The position numbers and the translations under genes were made by a program. Below are positions 60,867 through 64,000 of a stretch of 64,000 nucleotides of DNA, piece after piece (the first letter of the stretch is position 1; the number at the start of each line of letters is the position of its first letter). The stretch lies in contig NZ_CP182486.1 in the NCBI RefSeq assembly GCF_052327305.1, positions 2,728,001-2,792,000 on the forward strand, read 5' to 3'. Source of the DNA: Sphingobium sp052327305 (GTDB taxonomy: Bacteria > Pseudomonadota > Alphaproteobacteria > Sphingomonadales > Sphingomonadaceae). The notes beneath the pieces are model-generated. The model searched no databases. It saw nothing but the letters and a program-made list of their open reading frames with translations, and was not told where the DNA came from.

Positions 60867-62200
60867 TGCGCGATTCCCGGCCCAAGCTGCTCATGATCGA
60901 GGACGATGTCGGCCTGCAGCGGCAGCTACGATGGGCCTATGACAACTACCAGCTCCTCATTGCCGGCAATCGCACGGAGGCGTTGGCGATCCTGCGTGAA
61001 GAGAGGCCCGCAGTTGTCACGCTGGATCTCGGCCTGCCGCCCGATCCCGATGGCATAAGCGAAGGCATGGCCGCACTGCGAGACATTCTGGCTCATGCGC
61101 CGTCCACCAAGGTGATCGTCGCTTCGGGACACGGGGAGCGATCGAGCGCGCGGGAGGCAATCGCGCAAGGTGCGTGGGATTTCTATCAGAAGCCGATAGA
61201 CTTCGATTCGCTGGGGCACATCGTCGGGCGGGCGTTCCATGTCCACGCGTTGGAGGCCGAGAATAATCGTCTCGCGCAGACCCTATCCACGCTAGCGCCC
61301 AATGGCCTAGGCCAGATCATAAGCGCCGACCCTGAAATGTTGAAGCTGATCCGGACGGCGAAGCGTGTCGCGGATACCCGAGCCACGGTTCTGATCCGGG
61401 GCGGCAGCGGCACGGGAAAGCATCTTTTCGCACGTGGGCTTCACGAGGAAAGCGCGCGGTCCAAAGGATCATTCGTCACGCTGAATTGCGCCGCCATAGC
61501 GGAGGCATCGCTCGAAACCGCCCTTCAGCACGAGATCGAGCAGGCGGACGGAGGCACGCTTTTCCTGGATGATGTCGAGAGCTTGCCGCTGGCGTTTCAA
61601 GCGGAGCTGCTGCGCTATCTGGAAAAGCGCACGGTGACGCGTCCCGGGGACCACCGGCCCATCCCGATCCATACAAGAATAGTCTGCGCCACCAGTCACG
61701 CGCCTGAGCCCATGATTGCGGACGGGCGCTTCCGCGAAGATCTTTATTATCGTCTTGCGGAAGTGGTGTTGCACCTTCCCCCGCTCGCTGACCGTCCGGG
61801 TGATGCTGTGTTGCTCGCGCGCCATTTCATTCAGCGCGACGCGCCGGCGCTCAATCCCCAGGTGCGCGATCTTGCTGAAGACGCCATTGCGGCGCTCGAC
61901 GCCTGGTCGTGGCCGGGGAATGTACGCGAAGTGGAAAATCGCGTGAAGCGGGCGCTCGTGCTTGCCGAGGGCCGACATCTGGGCGCGCATCATCTGGATC
62001 TGGCCGGCGCCACGACCGAGGTTGAAGACAGCGTCTCAGATCTGAAAAGCGCGCGGGAAGAGGCCGATCGTCAGGCCATCCGCCGGGCGTTGGCGCGTAC
62101 TGGCGGCAATATTGCCGCCGCCGCCCGCGCGCTGGGCGTGAGCCGTCCGACGCTTTACGAACTCATCCGCAACTACGGGTTGCAAGCCCCTTCATCCTGA
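60866..62200 (+). CDS. prsR: PrsR-type response regulator, AAA+ domain without GAFTGA
   Basis: A 444-residue NtrC-like regulator. The receiver domain has Asp in VVTLDLGLPPDPDG near residue 52. The AAA+ domain has Walker A LIRGGSGTGKHLFA near 178, Walker B GGTLFLDDVESLPL near 229 and the arginine-finger region DGRFREDLYYRLAEVVLHLPPL near 290. A Fis-type HTH ends the protein (NIAAAARALGVSRPTLYELI). Between NCAAIAEASLE and ADGGTLFLDD, where relatives carry ESELFGHEKGAFTGA, this protein has only a short TALQHEIEQ; the loop that contacts sigma-54 is absent. It overlaps prsK at its start. Confidence 0.92.
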   Translation: MRDSRPKLLMIEDDVGLQRQLRWAYDNYQLLIAGNRTEALAILREERPAVVTLDLGLPPDPDGISEGMAALRDILAHAPSTKVIVASGHGERSSAREAIAQGAWDFYQKPIDFDSLGHIVGRAFHVHALEAENNRLAQTLSTLAPNGLGQIISADPEMLKLIRTAKRVADTRATVLIRGGSGTGKHLFARGLHEESARSKGSFVTLNCAAIAEASLETALQHEIEQADGGTLFLDDVESLPLAFQAELLRYLEKRTVTRPGDHRPIPIHTRIVCATSHAPEPMIADGRFREDLYYRLAEVVLHLPPLADRPGDAVLLARHFIQRDAPALNPQVRDLAEDAIAALDAWSWPGNVREVENRVKRALVLAEGRHLGAHHLDLAGATTEVEDSVSDLKSAREEADRQAIRRALARTGGNIAAAARALGVSRPTLYELIRNYGLQAPSS

Positions 62201-62236
62201 GCGGCGTTGCGGAGGAACGTTTGTCCTCGTTCGCGT

Positions 62237-62584
62237 TCAGGCTTCTTCCGTTTCGGCAAGGTCGCTCAGCGTAACGCCGACGCGCCGCATCTGATCGGCA
62301 ACCGGTGGCCAGATTTGCGTGAGGAAGCGCTTTTTCTCCATCGTGCGAAGCCGGCGTGATGCGCCCTCGGCAACGAACATCCCCACGCCTCGACGAACGG
62401 CGATGAGATCCTCGTCCTGAAAGCTCTGATAGGCTTTGGCGACCGTCAGCGGGTTCGCACCCTGTTGCGCGGCAAAGGCACGGACCGAGGGGAGCATGTC
62501 GCCGTCGCCATAAGTGCCATCGAGGATGGAGCTGGCGATAATGTCGCGCAGGCGCAGATAAACGGGGCGGCTGTCGTCATGCAT
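62237..62584 (-). CDS. GntR-family regulator (YtrA-like)
   Basis: A 115-residue short GntR protein. The winged helix is RPVYLRLRDIIASSILDGTY at residues 6-25, MLPSVRAFAAQQGANPLTVA near 30 and YQSFQDEDLIAVRRGVGMFV near 52. The C-terminal 40 residues form a helix without a ligand-binding domain, as in YtrA-type regulators that usually control ABC transporters. No such transporter is next to it here. It converges on prsR and is followed upstream by nothing in the same direction except the nitroreductase at 62664-63239. Confidence 0.88.
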   Translation of the reverse strand: MHDDSRPVYLRLRDIIASSILDGTYGDGDMLPSVRAFAAQQGANPLTVAKAYQSFQDEDLIAVRRGVGMFVAEGASRRLRTMEKKRFLTQIWPPVADQMRRVGVTLSDLAETEEA

Positions 62585-62663
62585 AGTGCATCAGTGCCAT
62601 AATACAGCGAACCGCGCAATCGTTGCTTTGTCCCCGTCGTCTAAGAGCGGGGCAGGACGTGCG

Positions 62664-63239
62664 TCAGGCGCTCCAGACCGAGCAGATCTCGTTCAGCGTG
62701 GGGCGCGGCCGCTCCTCCAGATCCCGGCGGGGCGTACCGATGAAGACGAAGCCCGCGATCCGCTCATCTGGCCCACCAAAAGCGTCACGCACTGCCTCGC
62801 TATAGGCCGGCCACCCCGTGAGCCACCCGCCGGCGAAGCCCGCCGCATGAACTGCGTGCAACAGGTTCATCGTTGCCGCGCCGACCGACAATTCCTGTTC
62901 CCAGACCGGAATCTTGGAAGGGCGGGGGGCGAACATCACGACGACGAGAGCGGGCGCCTGCCGCGCAAACTGCTCCATCGCCTCGATCTCAAGGCGCCCG
63001 GCCTCCGGCTTTTCAGCTCGATATGCGGAGGTGAGCAGAGCGGCCAGCGCATCGCGCCGGTCCTCGGGGATGATGACGAACCGCCAGGGCGCAAGCTTGC
63101 CATGATCGGGCGTACGCGCGGCAATTGCCACCATATCCCGCAACTGCTCCAGCGCCGGCCCGGGCGCGACGAGGTCGCGCGGCTTGGCCGATCGGCGGCT
63201 GACGAGATAAGCGGCAAGGGAAGAGAGATTGTTAAACAT
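62664..63239 (-). CDS. Nitroreductase family protein
   Basis: A 191-residue FMN-binding nitroreductase of the YdjA/RutE-like group. The FMN-binding segment RRSAKPRDLVAPGP lies at residues 15-28 and APWRFVIIPEDRRDAL near 50-65. LHAVHAAGFAGGWLTGW near 125-142 is the second conserved helix and loop. Such enzymes reduce nitroaromatics or quinones with NADPH; physiological substrate unknown. It lies upstream of the GntR gene on the same strand with an 79-bp gap and is divergent from the POT transporter. Confidence 0.88.
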   Translation of the reverse strand: MFNNLSSLAAYLVSRRSAKPRDLVAPGPALEQLRDMVAIAARTPDHGKLAPWRFVIIPEDRRDALAALLTSAYRAEKPEAGRLEIEAMEQFARQAPALVVVMFAPRPSKIPVWEQELSVGAATMNLLHAVHAAGFAGGWLTGWPAYSEAVRDAFGGPDERIAGFVFIGTPRRDLEERPRPTLNEICSVWSA

Positions 63240-63383
63240 GGCGCTTCAGTAACTTGTGGCCGCCCGTCCGCCAAGCGCTGCTCTGCGCAACATTGTTCTT
63301 CACACGCGCAAACAAATCTCTAGTTTCGCCCGATCAATGTGGCCCCGCCGGAGCTTAGGCGCGGCGCCCGGACAGGAGTCGAT

Positions 63384-64000
63384 ATGGCCACCATTCCCGC
63401 AATTGCGCTTGGCGCGCTTGTGGTGCTGCTTGTAGGCGGCGCCCTTGGCGTTTCGAGCAAAAAGCCTGAGTTTCTCGGGCACCCCAAGGGCCTTTACGTT
63501 CTGTTTTTCGCGGAAATGTGGGAGCGCTTTTCCTATTACGGCATGCGGGCGCTGCTCATCTTCTATCTTACCAAGCATTGGCTCTTTGCCGATGGGCAAG
63601 CGAACTTCATCTATGGCGCCTATACTGCCCTCGTCTACATCACGCCGGTGCTGGGCGGCTATCTGGCGGATCGCTACCTTGGCCAATATAAAGCCGTTCT
63701 GTTCGGCGCGCTGGTGCTCACAGCGGGCCATACGCTCATGGCCTTCGAGGGGACGGGCGGTCAGAGCGATCCCACGATCAATATCTTTTGGCTGGCGCTT
63801 GCCTGTATCGTGGTGGGCTCCGGCTTCCTGAAGGCCAATATCTCGGTGATCGTTGGCCAGCTTTACGGGCTCACCGATACCCGGCGGGACGGCGCCTATA
63901 CGATCTTCTACATCGGCATCAACGTGGGCGGAGCATTGGGCGTCATTCTCGCCGGCTGGCTGGGCGAGACCTATGGCTGGAGCTACGGCTTTGGCGCGGC
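63384..64000 (+). CDS. POT-family peptide:H+ symporter, 5' part only
   Basis: The first 205 residues of a proton-coupled oligopeptide transporter; the gene runs off the window. Helix 1 holds the signature FFAEMWERFSYYGMRALLIFYL near residues 41-62, with the ExxERxxYYG motif for proton and peptide binding, and AYTALVYITPVLGGYLADR near 80-98 is the second POT/PTR2 signature. A first helix near the N-terminus (IALGALVVLLVGGALG) precedes them. The ATG at 63384 has an AGGAG eight bases upstream. The last visible segment is INVGGALGVILAGWLGE. Confidence 0.93.
   Translation, partial: MATIPAIALGALVVLLVGGALGVSSKKPEFLGHPKGLYVLFFAEMWERFSYYGMRALLIFYLTKHWLFADGQANFIYGAYTALVYITPVLGGYLADRYLGQYKAVLFGALVLTAGHTLMAFEGTGGQSDPTINIFWLALACIVVGSGFLKANISVIVGQLYGLTDTRRDGAYTIFYIGINVGGALGVILAGWLGETYGWSYGFGA

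Noticed and set aside
1..64000. tRNA, rRNA, CRISPR, insertion sequence or toxin-antitoxin loci
   Set aside because: I looked for T-loop motifs, repeated spacers, transposase motifs and small paired genes and saw none that hold up.

Overview
The window reads as chromosomal DNA of an alphaproteobacterium, most likely a member of the Sphingomonadaceae. Coding DNA is GC-rich and tightly packed. Several gene types point the same way: a gene-transfer-agent (GTA) style terminase/portal/DUF6127/DUF2793 set, a PrsK/PrsR pair of the exosortase-XrtA system, a RegB/RegA (PrrBA/ActSR) redox pair, a TrcR-like DUF1013 regulator, DUF1192 and an OmpA protein with a polyproline linker. I saw no rRNA, tRNA, CRISPR array, insertion sequence or origin.

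Layout. 1-5.9 kb: LLM flavin oxidoreductase (minus), then ubiA, a VTT/YqaA membrane protein, lnt and metK. 6-7.2 kb: an AT-richer patch with a broken CxxC/HNH-like gene. 7.2-9.6 kb: two uncharacterised proteins and trmB. 9.8-16.2 kb: the remains of a GTA/prophage cluster, made of a small terminase, a large terminase broken by an in-frame stop and two frame breaks, a LuxR-type regulator, an intact portal gene, one ORF that fuses DUF6127 to the C-terminal part of a tail-tip protein, and DUF2793. Capsid, protease, tail-tube and tape-measure genes are absent. 16.3-25 kb: OmpA, SodC, Bax-inhibitor-1, two GSTs, an esterase, ClpA, DUF1192 and a quinone oxidoreductase. 25-34.5 kb: LpxH-like phosphatase with a glycosyltransferase, DUF1013, an acyl-CoA synthetase, a sorbosone-dehydrogenase-like protein, DUF815 ATPase, Sua5, a small lipoprotein and MsrA. 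34.6-40.6 kb: a MarR - NlpC/P60 - ArgC unit, an M17 aminopeptidase, a DUF3298-type lipoprotein and RimO.

40.8-47.6 kb (minus strand) is a seven-gene respiratory operon, cyoABCD-surf1-regB-regA. Five of its six junctions are tight and four are 4-nt stop/start overlaps, so the cytochrome bo3 quinol oxidase, an assembly factor and a redox-sensing two-component system are probably made from one transcript. 47.7-51.5 kb holds an MFS transporter and the ergothioneine pair egtB-egtD. 51.5-53.4 kb is an AsmA-family protein. 53.6-58.5 kb is a catabolic cluster that fits the non-phosphorylating L-fucose route (FucP, two SDRs, a FAH-family hydrolase, and LldD to oxidise the lactate formed); the lactonase and fuconate dehydratase are not in the window. 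58.8-62.2 kb is prsK-prsR; this PrsR has lost the sigma-54-contacting GAFTGA segment. The window ends with a GntR regulator, a nitroreductase and the 5' part of a POT-family peptide transporter.

The observations I rate highest are the internally deleted GTA cluster with its in-frame fusion gene, the PrsR without GAFTGA, the overlapping cyo-surf1-regBA operon, and a structured leader in front of metK. All family assignments come from reading motifs by eye; no database search was run.
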